DNA of 64,000 nucleotides from Micromonospora chokoriensis. GTDB lineage: Bacteria; Actinomycetota; Actinomycetes; Mycobacteriales; Micromonosporaceae. A program made the position numbers and the translations under genes. The notes beneath the pieces are model-generated. The model ran no database searches. It was not told the origin of the DNA and saw nothing but the letters and a program-made list of their open reading frames with translations. The DNA lies in contig NZ_JOAN01000021.1 of assembly GCF_000718555.1 (NCBI RefSeq), forward strand, positions 47,135 to 111,134, in the 5' to 3' direction. Shown here piece by piece: positions 41,686 to 50,328 of this stretch (positions are counted from its first letter, which is position 1; each line of letters opens with the position of its first letter).

Positions 41686-42804
41686 CGTCTCCGATCCTCC
41701 CCTTGTGTCCGGTCAGGTTGGTCCAACAGTGGCCGTTGGGCGACTTCGGATCGCGTTGGTCCAATTTAAACAGGTAGCTTTGCTGGACCCGGCGGCGGAA
41801 TCTATTGACGCTGGGCGCACTTGACGTTGTTTGCACGAACGCTTGCCCGGGAGGCCGTGGCGGGTGTCGCAGGATGAAACGCTGTCGGCGGCCTGAATGA
41901 GCGAGCTCGGCAAGCCACTCGACCTCGTCGTGCCGTATACCAGGGCCATCCCGACGTAGCGGTGCAATGCGGCCACCGCGGAGGACGGCTTGAGTGCGGC
42001 GTCCAAGCGGGTCGGCCAGATGCGGAGCATGTTCCGGAACAGCTCGACGTGCTATCGATGCTGGTTGGCCTAGGACTGCTGGAGGAGGAGCGCCGCAATG
42101 ATTGCTAGCCGCGGCGGTGATATCGCCGTCCATCCGCTTCGGGGACATGGCGATGAGAGCGAGGAGTCTCAGTGTAGGCGCGGCCAGTAGGGCCGTCTGC
42201 TCGCCGCCGCGACCTACCGCCACCGACGCAGCCATTCGGTGCCGCGCTGCAGGCACGGGCCGAAGATGCCGCTGTAGCGCGTCCGCAGCGGTAGCACGCC
42301 GGTGACCGGGCCTGTCGGCTGGTCCCACAACCTTCCTTGGGGCACTCTCGGCGGGTGCCTGGGGCAAGGGGCGAGGGGCGAGGGCGTCCTCACCGTAATC
42401 CGGAAGGCCTGTCACAACCTGGGTGGAGAACTTTTCGGCAACGGCTCGGTTGATGCCTATGCTGTAGCTTTTCCATCTATCTACTGGCTGACTTTGCATG
42501 CACTGACCAGCTGTCACGTCGTTTCGGCGGAATCAGGCCTCGAAGTGTAGGTGAAGAGACATGCTCCGAACAATGGTCATCATGGGCAATTGGCTGAGAA
42601 GCGGGTAGTGACATTGGCCAGCTCCCTCGGCTACGGAATCGGGCATCCGTGTTCGGCCACGCTTCGGATGAGACCCTAGCCATACCATCGGCCCGGATGG
42701 TTGCCCGACTCGGCTCGGTTCCTCCGCCGCTAGGTTGTCTGACTCGGCAGAACGGATGATCGACTCTCCCGCCGGGGTGTCGCACAGGGTCTTCCACGTA
42801 CCCC
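41686..42804. other. Degenerate, gene-free stretch between the two island arms
   Basis: About 1.1 kb with no convincing gene. An open minus-strand frame (41675-42517) exists, but its composition is unlike a protein and it overlaps the real operon start. Short fragments on the minus strand (around 42250-42320 and 41700-42030) look like pieces of decayed genes in different frames. Local G+C is lower than the surroundings. The left end must contain the operon promoter and the right end the methyltransferase promoter. No terminal inverted repeats or transposase motif are visible. Confidence 0.5.
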
Positions 42805-42838
42805 TATAGTCTGCCCAGCGACGATCGACCGAGGAGGT
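42805..42838 (+). promoter_or_regulatory. -10 box and ribosome site of the methyltransferase gene
   Basis: TATAGT (42805-42810) is a strong -10; a transcript from about 42817 would have a ~25-nt leader containing GAGGAGGT (42831-42838) 3-4 bases before GTG 42842. The -35 region is weak. The close spacing of SD and start is unusual. Confidence 0.6.
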
Positions 42839-42841
42839 AGC

Positions 42842-43972
42842 GTGGACGGCACGGCCATCCATGCGGCGGAGTTCTTCGCTGGCATCGGGCTGGTGCGGAC
42901 CGCCCTTGAGCCGTTGGGTGTCCAGTTTGTCTGGGCCAACGACATCAAGCAGGCCAAGTTCAACGCCTACCGCGAGAACTACCCGGACGCCGACAAGCAC
43001 TTCAAGGTCGGCGACGTCCGCGAGATCAACTCGATGGATCTACCTTCCGGGTTGGATCTGGCGACTAGTAGTTTTCCCTGCATCGACCTGTCGCTCGCTG
43101 GCAATCGGCTTGGCTTGGACGGTGCTCAGTCGGGAATGTTCTTCGAATTTGCGCGAATCTTGGAGGGTATGCCGCGGCGGCCACCTGTTGTGCTGTTGGA
43201 GAACGTGCGTGGATTCGCGACCAGTCACGGTGGCAGAGATATCGAACGCGCCTTAGCTAAGCTTTCTCAGCTGGATTATTCGCTCGATGTACTCGCGATC
43301 GACGCCAAGCATTTCGTCCCACAGTCGCGGCCCCGCATGTTTATTATCGGAATTGCGAAAGATAAGCTGCCGAAAAATTCTCATGTCGGCGTCCCCGGCC
43401 CTAGCGACGTACGTCCGACCTGGGTGACCGCCCTGCACGCTCGGCATGGCGGTACCTACAACATGCACTACTTCGATCTGCCGCCGCTCCCGGAAGGCCC
43501 AAAGGACCTTAGTGGGGTGGTGGACCATGACGTCCCGGCGAGCGAATGGTGGGGCGTGACGCAGGTGAAGGCCTTCATTGATTCGCTTAGCCCTGGTCAA
43601 CGCGTCCGCTTCGAGGCGCTGCGAAACGGGGACGACATTTCCTATCGCTCTGCTTATCGTCGAACCCGACAGGGAATATCCATGTGGGAGCTGCGCCGTG
43701 ACGCCATTGCGGGATGCTTGCGCACGACGGGCGGCGGCTCCAGCAAGCAGGCGCTCGTCGAGGTTGGCATGCGTCGTGAGCCTCGGGTGCGGTGGATGAC
43801 CCCCATGGAATATGCGCGGTTAATGGGTGCGGGGGATTACAAATTGGTTGCGGGCACCCCGAATCAGCAGCTCTTCGGTTTTGGTGACGCGGTTGTTGTC
43901 GATGTTGTCCGGTGGATTGGCCAGCACTACCTCGTTCCCGTCCTTACCTCGGAAACCACCGACAAGGGCTAG
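42842..43972 (+). CDS. C5-cytosine-specific DNA methyltransferase
   Basis: A 376-residue enzyme that methylates cytosine C5 in double-stranded DNA using SAM. The motif order is canonical: I FFAGIG (11-16), IV PCIDLS with catalytic Cys80, VI ENV (120-122), VIII QSRPR (161-165), then a target-recognition region (~195-300) and IX/X ending in FGFGDAVVVDVV. The GDAV variant of GNAV and PCID for PCQD are mild deviations. The recognition sequence cannot be predicted. Codons such as TTT ATT ATC GGA ATT (43338-43352) are unlike the G/C-ended host usage, suggesting recent transfer. It is divergent from the helicase operon and followed by vsr. Confidence 0.95.
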   Translation: MDGTAIHAAEFFAGIGLVRTALEPLGVQFVWANDIKQAKFNAYRENYPDADKHFKVGDVREINSMDLPSGLDLATSSFPCIDLSLAGNRLGLDGAQSGMFFEFARILEGMPRRPPVVLLENVRGFATSHGGRDIERALAKLSQLDYSLDVLAIDAKHFVPQSRPRMFIIGIAKDKLPKNSHVGVPGPSDVRPTWVTALHARHGGTYNMHYFDLPPLPEGPKDLSGVVDHDVPASEWWGVTQVKAFIDSLSPGQRVRFEALRNGDDISYRSAYRRTRQGISMWELRRDAIAGCLRTTGGGSSKQALVEVGMRREPRVRWMTPMEYARLMGAGDYKLVAGTPNQQLFGFGDAVVVDVVRWIGQHYLVPVLTSETTDKG

Positions 43973-43978
43973 TTTCCG

Positions 43979-44407
43979 TTGCCGCTGCCGCCGACCCCGC
44001 CGCCTTCATCGGCCAGCAGGACGATGAAGGCCAACCGCAGTACCGGAACGAAGCCAGAGCTTGCGCTGCGGCGGGCGCTTTTTAGGGCCGGACTGCGCTA
44101 TCGCGTGAATCTGAAGGTGATGACTCCGGGCCGGGTCGTCCGCCCGGATGTCGTATTCACCCGGACGCGCGTGGCGGTGTTCGTTGACGGGTGTTTCTGG
44201 CACGGGTGTCCCTTGCATGGACGTATGCCCAGCGATCCAAGCGGCTACTGGCGTCAGAAGATTTCCCGGAATCAAGAGCGTGACCGTGCGGTTGACCAGG
44301 CACTCCACGATGCGGGCTGGCGGGTGATCCGGCTCTGGGAGCACGCGGCCACCGAGGAAGCAGTGATGCTGGTACGGGTTGCTGTAGCTGAGCGGTCCGA
44401 TGCTTAA
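43979..44407 (+). CDS. vsr: Very-short-patch repair endonuclease (Vsr)
   Basis: A 142-residue endonuclease that nicks beside T:G mismatches arising when 5-methylcytosine deaminates, so it protects sites methylated by the neighbouring enzyme. Hallmarks are SASRTMKANRSTGTKPELALRR, AVFVDGCFWHGCPLHG (catalytic Asp and zinc-ligand Cys/His) and GWRVIRLWEH. TTG 43979, 6 bases after the methyltransferase stop with AAGGG at suitable spacing, is preferred because the family begins before ATG 44024, which would cut into the conserved N-terminal segment. Some actinobacterial Vsr-like proteins act as nicking partners in defence systems; that role is possible here. Confidence 0.92.
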   Translation: MPLPPTPPPSSASRTMKANRSTGTKPELALRRALFRAGLRYRVNLKVMTPGRVVRPDVVFTRTRVAVFVDGCFWHGCPLHGRMPSDPSGYWRQKISRNQERDRAVDQALHDAGWRVIRLWEHAATEEAVMLVRVAVAERSDA

Positions 44408-44480
44408 GAGCGTCAAAATCCTCTGGCAACGCCTACCTGTCTTGCCCAACTTAGCCCAAGTTCCGGCTAGCAAGATCAGT

Positions 44481-45431
44481 TCAGGTGCCCTGCCTGCGAT
44501 GCTGTTGGTCTCGGATAATTGGCCCCGGCTGATCTGGAATGCCAGCGAATGGCCGCCAGCGGGTTGTCAGGTTCTTTTGTCGTATGGACCGCAGGCGGTT
44601 TGTGAACTCGGCGGCGATGAGCGGCGAGGTATTTAAGAGCGGCACGGCGGCTGAAATCATCTTTAGCTCGCGGGCCTCCCGTAAGTATGCCCACGACGGG
44701 TCCGAGCTGACATCGAAGCCGTAGGCGAGGGTTAAAGCGCGATGCGACCCTTTACTTCCGAATCGGATTTCGCCTACTGCTAACGCTGCTAGATCAACTT
44801 GCCACGGACCGACGCAGGTGGCATCGAAGTCACATAGGATGGCCCGGCCCGACAGATCTCGTAGGAGGTTGCCGACATGGGCATCTCCATGGATGAGCTT
44901 CGGCTCACCTCTCCGGCCGAGTGCAATAAGTTGCGGCTCCAAGCGATCGCACCACTCCACGAGGAACTTGCGGTCATTCGCGTCGAGGCCTTCGGCATCG
45001 GCCAGGCGTCGCCGTGCGTCACCGACCGGATCCCAGGCTGGGAGCCCAAAGGAAGGTACGTCGAGTGCGTGGAACTCGCGCAGCACCAGGCCGAGGTCTT
45101 CCACGGTTGGAGCGGGTGATTGCGGCGGCACGTACCTCCAAACTGACGCGGCCAGGCTGCCGAACTGGACAGGTTGTTCGACATCGTGCACCAGCCGAAT
45201 CGTTGGTGCGTCGATTTCGGCGAACCATTGCCCAAGCTGGACTACCTTGGTAACCCGATCTAGAAGCTGATGGGTCCGTGCGATCCGGATGATGATCCCG
45301 GGTTGCGGCAGGGCGAAGACGGCGTTGTTAGTCAACTGCAGCAGCCGAGCGCCTTCTGCAGAGACGTCTAGGGCGGCGGCGACATCCCTCATGGCCGCTG
45401 TCATTGCCTCCTCGGAGAACCGCCCGCTCAT
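44481..45431 (-). CDS. Aminoglycoside-phosphotransferase-family (APH) protein
   Basis: A 316-residue kinase-like protein. The catalytic loop is LIHGDAHVGNLL (HxDxxxxN type) and the metal-binding Asp is in ILCDFDATCVGPWQVDLA, both intact. The N-terminal lobe (LLQLTNNAVFALPQPGIIIRIAR) carries the nucleotide-binding strands. Its ATG overlaps the stop of the HTH gene (ATGA at 45428-45431). HTH-zinc-ribbon regulator plus APH pairs are frequent in Streptomyces and Micromonospora; the phosphate acceptor is unknown, and resistance to a drug cannot be assumed. Confidence 0.88.
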   Translation of the reverse strand: MSGRFSEEAMTAAMRDVAAALDVSAEGARLLQLTNNAVFALPQPGIIIRIARTHQLLDRVTKVVQLGQWFAEIDAPTIRLVHDVEQPVQFGSLAASVWRYVPPQSPAPTVEDLGLVLREFHALDVPSFGLPAWDPVGDARRRLADAEGLDANDRKFLVEWCDRLEPQLIALGRRGEPKLIHGDAHVGNLLRDLSGRAILCDFDATCVGPWQVDLAALAVGEIRFGSKGSHRALTLAYGFDVSSDPSWAYLREARELKMISAAVPLLNTSPLIAAEFTNRLRSIRQKNLTTRWRPFAGIPDQPGPIIRDQQHRRQGT

Positions 45432-46903
45432 GCGGATATCGCAGCCTGAGCGGTGAGGACGCGCTCGAATGCGGCGACCTCCGGAAACTCTCGATGCCGA
45501 ACGAGATCACGGCGCAGATTGATCACCCGATCGATCACCCGCCGGGAACTCATCGCCTGTGCCTGCTTCAGCACCCGCGCCCCGACGGCGAGCGCCTGTT
45601 CGGGCTCATCGGCCAGAAACAGCGCGCTGCACAGCCCGACCTCGTTGAGCACGGTGCTGCGTACGTTCGCCGCGCCGATAGCCGCGGTGGAATCCCTGCC
45701 CCAGCGCACCGCCTCGGAGGCGTGTCTGCGGTCTCGTCGTGCCATGTCCCGGTACACCCGCCCGTACTGAGCGAACAGCTCGCCGCGGTCGTAGAAGCCC
45801 ATCCAGGCCGGCTCGCGGTCCCTGTTGATGCGCTCGAACTGGTCGCTCGCCTTGCCGAGTGTTCCTACGGCGGCCTGGTCGTCGCCGAGTGCAGCGATCG
45901 AGGCTGCCTGTGCGCCCCAGAGCAGGGCCTTGGTCGCCGGGGTGGTGTGTGACCCGAGTTGTGCGTACGTGAGTTGCAGTGTCGCGAGAGCATCCCGGTT
46001 GTGCCGAAGGTGTTGAAGCTGCTTGGCCTGCGCGTACCGAATCATTGCGACCAGCGGCACATTCTCAGCAGCCAGCGCAGCGCGTTCCCCAGCGACGAAG
46101 TGCCGCTGCGCGTCGTCATGCCTGCCCGCGTCGAGCGCAGTCCAGCCAGCCAGTTGCCTCGCTGTCGCCACCGCCGCGATGAGGGGCGGTGTGAGCCCGG
46201 CCGGGTGCGACCAATCAAGCATGCGATATACCGACTCCGCGAACCGGGCCACCTCCCGATACAGCAGGCCACCGCCAGTTTCGCGGTCCACCGACCGATA
46301 CAGCTCAAGCACCGCGTTCAGCCGGGCGATATCCGCAGTGCCGATTCGCCGAGGCTGGACAAGTTCGCTGCCGCCGAGCAGGCCCGCGCCTGCAGCGACT
46401 GCGGCGATGCCGGCCAACAGGGCCCGCCGACCCTCGTCCGGCCCAGCACCCGGTGGATCGGTCGAGGCGCGGACGTTCTCGGCTTTCTCGACCGGCCGTT
46501 GAGGCTGTCCCGGGAGGGCGAACCAGAGGCAAGACGCAGGTATCCGGAAAAGCTGCGCCCAGTGCGCCAGCCGGTCCAGGTGTACCAGCGGCGGCCCGTT
46601 CTCCACCCGACTGAGCTGCGCCTGCGTGATGCCCAGCCACCCCGCCACCACGGTCTGCGGCAACGCGACCCGCCCGTGGTACGGATGGCATCGGTACGCC
46701 CTGATCACCCGCCCCAGATGCCGCTTGGCCAGTGCCTGCCGCACCGGCTCGTGATCCCAGAAGCTCGCCGGCACCACCGGTGGCGCGCTCAGCCGGTCCC
46801 GCTCGGCGGCCTGGCATGGCGTACACCGTCCGCTGTCGTTGTCGCGGGCCAGCCGTCCGCCGCACCGAGGGCAGTTTGAGTGGGTCACGGCGGCTCCGTC
46901 CAT
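45428..46903 (-). CDS. HTH regulator with zinc ribbon and TPR-like repeats
   Basis: A 491-residue regulator. Residues ~10-32 contain CPRCGG..CTPC, a four-Cys zinc ribbon. Residues ~70-115 hold an XRE-type HTH (LPQTVVAGWLGITQAQLSRVENGPPLVHLDRLAHWA). The C-terminal ~320 residues are helical pairs resembling TPR repeats (AALAAENVPLVAMIRYAQAKQL, ATLQLTYAQLG, ..), as in Streptomyces pleiotropic regulators of the AfsR/BldD-neighbour type. It is coupled to the APH gene at its 3' end. Divergent from 47044; the 140-base gap should hold its promoter. Confidence 0.88.
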   Translation of the reverse strand: MDGAAVTHSNCPRCGGRLARDNDSGRCTPCQAAERDRLSAPPVVPASFWDHEPVRQALAKRHLGRVIRAYRCHPYHGRVALPQTVVAGWLGITQAQLSRVENGPPLVHLDRLAHWAQLFRIPASCLWFALPGQPQRPVEKAENVRASTDPPGAGPDEGRRALLAGIAAVAAGAGLLGGSELVQPRRIGTADIARLNAVLELYRSVDRETGGGLLYREVARFAESVYRMLDWSHPAGLTPPLIAAVATARQLAGWTALDAGRHDDAQRHFVAGERAALAAENVPLVAMIRYAQAKQLQHLRHNRDALATLQLTYAQLGSHTTPATKALLWGAQAASIAALGDDQAAVGTLGKASDQFERINRDREPAWMGFYDRGELFAQYGRVYRDMARRDRRHASEAVRWGRDSTAAIGAANVRSTVLNEVGLCSALFLADEPEQALAVGARVLKQAQAMSSRRVIDRVINLRRDLVRHREFPEVAAFERVLTAQAAISA

Positions 46904-47043
46904 CCAGCTTCATCGAGCCTATCCATTGAACCCGCTGCGTGGAGGCGCGGTATACGCAGCGCGCATATCGATGATGCTCGGGCCGTCATCCGCTGTCAGG
47001 CAGCCCGGCCGCACGGTCGGTGAAAGCCACCGAAAGGAGCGCC

Positions 47044-47502
47044 ATGCTGCTGACCACGTCTCAACGGAGCCCGGGGAGGGCACTCGTCTCCGACGAACTC
47101 TTCGCCCGACTGTCCGCCCGCATCGCCCACGACCATCCCGAGCTGTCCCCCGACCTGCCACCCAGGATCGTGGATCAGGCTCTCGCCTTCCTCGGGGCCT
47201 GCGCCGTCACCGCCGAGCCAATCGGCCCGAGCACCATGGTCGACATCGGCTGGCACACGTTCATCCTGCACACCCACGACTACGCGGAGTTCTGCCACCG
47301 CATCGCCGGCCGCTTCATCCACCACGAGCCCGAGCCCACACCCGACGATGACGTCCCGCAGCCGATCGGCACCCCGATCTCGCGGACAGTCGACGCGATC
47401 CGAGCCGCCGGCTTCACCGTCGACGCTGCGCTCTGGACGAATGAGGGCGTGGCCGAGTGCACCCAGTGCCACGCCGGGTGCACCGACAGCCCGACCGGAT
47501 AG
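47044..47502 (+). CDS. Glycine-rich-domain-like (GRDP-type) protein
   Basis: A 152-residue soluble protein. FLGACAVTAEPIGPSTMVDIGWHTFILHTHDYAEFCHRIAGRFIHH is the conserved His-rich segment of the GRDP-like family (pattern WHxFILHT..Y..FC), which is of unknown function in actinobacteria; the aligned His/Asp/Cys suggest metal binding. The C-terminus has CTQCHAGC, a possible second metal site. AAGGAG (47033-47038) precedes ATG 47044. Same strand as the following phosphotransferase gene. Confidence 0.75.
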   Translation: MLLTTSQRSPGRALVSDELFARLSARIAHDHPELSPDLPPRIVDQALAFLGACAVTAEPIGPSTMVDIGWHTFILHTHDYAEFCHRIAGRFIHHEPEPTPDDDVPQPIGTPISRTVDAIRAAGFTVDAALWTNEGVAECTQCHAGCTDSPTG

Positions 47503-47567
47503 GGCGGCTGACCAGCGGTCCCGGGCATAGACTGCCCGGGACCGCTCGCCGTTCGGAGGGCCGCCGC

Positions 47568-48425
47568 ATGCCACGCCGTCGCCACTGGCACGAGCTTCCC
47601 GAGCCGGTACGGGCAGAAGTCGAGCGGCACACCGGCCCGATCCGTTCGGCCGAGACGATCCCCACCGGGGCCTCCTGCGAGGTGGCCCTGACCCTCGACA
47701 CCGCCACCGGTCGAGTCTTCTGCAAGGGCGGGGAGTCGAGCAGCCCGGCCGCGTGGCTCTACCGCAACGAGGCTCGCGTCAACCCGTGGCTGCCGGAGGC
47801 GGCACCCCGCCTGCTATGGACCGTTGAGCGCGACGGTTTGCTACTTCTCGGCTTCGAGCACGTCGCGGGGCGGCACGCCGACCTAGCCCCCGGATCACCC
47901 GACCTGCCACTGTTGGCGGCACTGCTTACCGAGTTGAGCGGCCAACCGACGCCCTGCCCGCCGGTCGCAGTGCGGCCTTTCGCCGACCGCTGGCACACCC
48001 TCGTCGACCCCGAGTTGGTCGACGGCGACACCCTCCTGCATACCGACATGACGCCCCGGAACTTCCTGGTGCCGGAAGGCCAAGCTGAATCGGCGACGAG
48101 ACTCGTCGACTGGTCCGCCCCTGCCCGGGGCGCCGCCTGGATCGACACCGCGTTTCTCCTGCTCCGACTCGTTCGCGCTGGTCACACGCCGGCCGCCGCC
48201 GAGGATTGGGCGACGCAAATCCCCGCGTACGCCTGCGCACCCGAACAGTCGGTGACCGCCTTCGCTGATGCTCTTGCTCGGCTCTGGCGACGCAAGCAGC
48301 TCGCCGCGTCGGCACCCCATCACGGGCCGCTCCTCGACGCGGCTCAGCGGTGGGCGGCCTACCGGGGACCTGGTGGCTCGACAACGCCGACAGGGGACAC
48401 CCTCAAGAGCGCAGCGCCTCGATGA
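47568..48425 (+). CDS. Phosphotransferase (APH/choline-kinase fold) protein
   Basis: A 285-residue kinase-like protein. LLHTDMTPRNFLV carries the catalytic HxDxxxxN and RLVDWSAPARGAAWIDTAF the metal-binding Asp. The nucleotide lobe (ASCEVALTLDTATGRVFCKGG) has a likely ATP-binding Lys. It belongs to a group common in Streptomyces near HTH regulators; the acceptor is unknown. CGGAGGG precedes ATG 47568. Its 3' end overlaps the convergent flavoprotein gene by 23 bases. It is the second APH-type protein within 3 kb but is not closely similar to the first. Confidence 0.85.
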   Translation: MPRRRHWHELPEPVRAEVERHTGPIRSAETIPTGASCEVALTLDTATGRVFCKGGESSSPAAWLYRNEARVNPWLPEAAPRLLWTVERDGLLLLGFEHVAGRHADLAPGSPDLPLLAALLTELSGQPTPCPPVAVRPFADRWHTLVDPELVDGDTLLHTDMTPRNFLVPEGQAESATRLVDWSAPARGAAWIDTAFLLLRLVRAGHTPAAAEDWATQIPAYACAPEQSVTAFADALARLWRRKQLAASAPHHGPLLDAAQRWAAYRGPGGSTTPTGDTLKSAAPR

Positions 48426-48909
48426 CCACGCCCCACCGCTCCGGCCCGTGCATCGGGTTCAGCGGCTTCCCGTCCGCGACGATGACGCCGGCAGCGCGCA
48501 GCACCGCCAGGTGACCCGCGTACGCCGGATGCGCCGCCAACTCCGCCTTGACGTGCGGAAACGCGATGATCGGCAGCCCCGCCCCCAACGACTCGTTGAG
48601 GACGCCGAGCGCCAGCGTGTCGTTGATGCCCAACGCCCACTTCGTCACCGTGTTGAACGTGACCGGGGCGGCCACCACCACATCGGCCGGTGGGTGCGGC
48701 TCGGGGTCGCCGGGCATCCGCCACTCCACGCGTACCAGATAGCCGGTTTTTTCTTGCAACGCTGCTCGGTCGAGCCACGGCCCGGCGGTAGGGCTGACGA
48801 TCATGCAGACCCGCCAGCCGTCGGCGATCAGGAGGTCGACCAGCTCGTCGATGTGTTCCGCCGGACCGGCGGCGCAGACGACCAGATACAACACCGGGCG
48901 TTCCGTCAT
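48403..48909 (-). CDS. Flavoprotein (HFCD/phosphopantothenoylcysteine decarboxylase-like)
   Basis: A 168-residue protein with a Rossmann-type flavoprotein fold: LYLVVCAAGPAEHIDELVDLLIADGWRVCMIVSPTA at the N-terminus, then ADVVVAAPVTFNTVTKWALGINDTLALGVLNES, the FMN-binding core of the HFCD family (PPC decarboxylase, EpiD-type peptide decarboxylases). The catalytic His of PPC decarboxylase is not obvious at its usual place. The role may be oxidative decarboxylation of a Cys-containing substrate, or unknown. It ends inside the convergent APH gene. Confidence 0.82.
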   Translation of the reverse strand: MTERPVLYLVVCAAGPAEHIDELVDLLIADGWRVCMIVSPTAGPWLDRAALQEKTGYLVRVEWRMPGDPEPHPPADVVVAAPVTFNTVTKWALGINDTLALGVLNESLGAGLPIIAFPHVKAELAAHPAYAGHLAVLRAAGVIVADGKPLNPMHGPERWGVVIEALRS

Positions 48910-49126
48910 GCCCGCAGTCTGCCCGATTTGAACGACACGTAGTCGGGCACATACCGGACGTGCATCGCCTCGACGATCATCGTGACATGCCGTTTCACCT
49001 GCTCAGGCGCCAAAGTCGACGCATGGCCCGGGGCGGGTGCTCGGCCCCGGAGTTGCGCCGGCCCTCAACGGCGCAGCTCCGTCCCGCCCCGGTGCCAGCC
49101 CATGAACCAACGTCATTGGAGCCGGC

Positions 49127-50233
49127 ATGTCCACCGTGATCGACGACGACCACCCGGCTCGGGTGAGCCTGGCCGCCGCCTGGGAGTCGGTAGACGTGCG
49201 GGCCGCCGGCGACTTCTGGTGCACCCTCGAAGATCGCCGTTCCGGGCTGCTCCCACACCGCGACGCGCCGATCTTCTTCACCGCGCTGGGTCGCCTCCTG
49301 GTCGACGGTGACGACCCGGCGAGCCGGGCGGCGCTGCTCCTGGTGCTCGGCCGCGCGTACCGTCACTTCGACCTACTCCCGCACTCCACCACCATCGGCG
49401 ACGCGCTGCTCGCCACCGTGGCCCGCCACGCGCACCCACTGTGGACCCCGCAGCTCACCATCGCCGCCGAGCGCGCGCTGTGCCGCGCCACGCGCGCCAT
49501 CCGCCCCGCCGCCGCGCAGGCCGGCGACGGCCCGGCCTGGTGGCACGTCCAGGTGATCGGCCACGAACGGCCGTCGCCAGACCTCGCCATTCTCACGGTA
49601 CGTCCCTGGCGGCGGCTGCCCTTCCAGCCAGGTCAAGCGGTCCCGGTCTGCACACCGCGCCTACCCGGGCACTGGCGCTGGCTCTCACCGGCCAACACCC
49701 CACGCGCGGACGGCACCGTCGAGCTGCACGTCCGCGCCGTACCCGCCGGCACCGTCTCCCACCACCTGGTCCACGAGGTACGCCCCAGCGAGCTGCTCTG
49801 GCTCGGCCCGCCCGCCGCCATCGGCCTGAGCCTCGACCCGGCGAACACGAACGATCTGCTGCTCGTCGCCGGTGGCACCGGCCTGGCGCCGCTGCGTGCC
49901 CTGGTCGAGCAGGTCGCCGCCGCACCGGACGGCCGGCGGGTGACGCTTGTCGTCGGCGCGCGCACCTTCACCGACCTGTACGACTCGGTCGTCCTCGACA
50001 AGCTGCAGTGCGCGCATGATTGGCTGACCATCGTGCCGGCCTTCTCCGCCGACCCGTGCGCCGAGCCGGCCGAGCAGGGTGACGCCCTGACCATTGCCCT
50101 CGACCACCATCAGCCCGGTCAGGAGATCTACCTCTGCGGCCCGCCCGCGATGCTGGCCGGCGCGCGGGCACGGCTACTCGCCCTCGGCGTCCCCGCCGGC
50201 CGCATCCACCTGCCCCGCAGCTTCACCCGCTGA
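49127..50233 (+). CDS. Flavohaemoglobin-like protein (globin + FAD/NAD reductase)
   Basis: A 368-residue fusion resembling Hmp-type nitric oxide dioxygenases (usually ~400 residues). The globin part (~1-130) has a shortened N-terminus; GRAYRHFDLLPHSTTIGDALLATV matches helix F with proximal His. The reductase part (~140-368) has the FAD loop (FQPGQAVPVC, then TVSHHLV), LVAGGTGLAPLRALVEQV for NAD and a C-terminal YLCGPPAMLAGAR. It would use NAD(P)H to turn NO into nitrate. ATG 49127 follows a G-rich stretch. Several actinobacteria carry such short forms with truncated globins whose activity is unproven. Confidence 0.87.
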   Translation: MSTVIDDDHPARVSLAAAWESVDVRAAGDFWCTLEDRRSGLLPHRDAPIFFTALGRLLVDGDDPASRAALLLVLGRAYRHFDLLPHSTTIGDALLATVARHAHPLWTPQLTIAAERALCRATRAIRPAAAQAGDGPAWWHVQVIGHERPSPDLAILTVRPWRRLPFQPGQAVPVCTPRLPGHWRWLSPANTPRADGTVELHVRAVPAGTVSHHLVHEVRPSELLWLGPPAAIGLSLDPANTNDLLLVAGGTGLAPLRALVEQVAAAPDGRRVTLVVGARTFTDLYDSVVLDKLQCAHDWLTIVPAFSADPCAEPAEQGDALTIALDHHQPGQEIYLCGPPAMLAGARARLLALGVPAGRIHLPRSFTR

Positions 50234-50280
50234 CGGCTTTCCACGCGGCGGTGGGGGCGGCCGGGAGCAGTCGCAGCAAA

Positions 50281-50328
50281 GAGTGCGATGACTGGTAGTC
50301 ATCAAGATGACTACCAGTCATCACGCTC
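50281..50328. repeat. Hairpin repeat, copy 3 (23-bp stem)
   Basis: The left arm ends GATGACTGGTAGTCATC, the loop is AA, and the right arm GATGACTACCAGTCATCACGCTC (50306-50328) pairs except at two outer positions. The outer CATCACGCTC matches the 15.7-kb hairpin, but the centre is ACTGGTAG/CTACCAGT instead of TCTGTGAG/CCCACAGA, so both arms changed together. It lies between same-strand genes. Confidence 0.85.

Noticed and set aside
41675..42517. 280-codon minus-strand frame in the island gap
   Set aside because: No recognised motif, overlaps the start of the real operon, and adjacent frames look equally (un)likely; treated as decayed or non-coding sequence.
44024..44407. ATG 44024 as the vsr start
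   Set aside because: It would remove conserved N-terminal residues (SASRT) of the family; TTG 43979 keeps them and lies just after the methyltransferase stop.
35547..44407. Classification of the island as DISARM
   Set aside because: DISARM needs drmA, drmB and drmC; only an SNF2 protein and a C5 methyltransferase are shared in kind.
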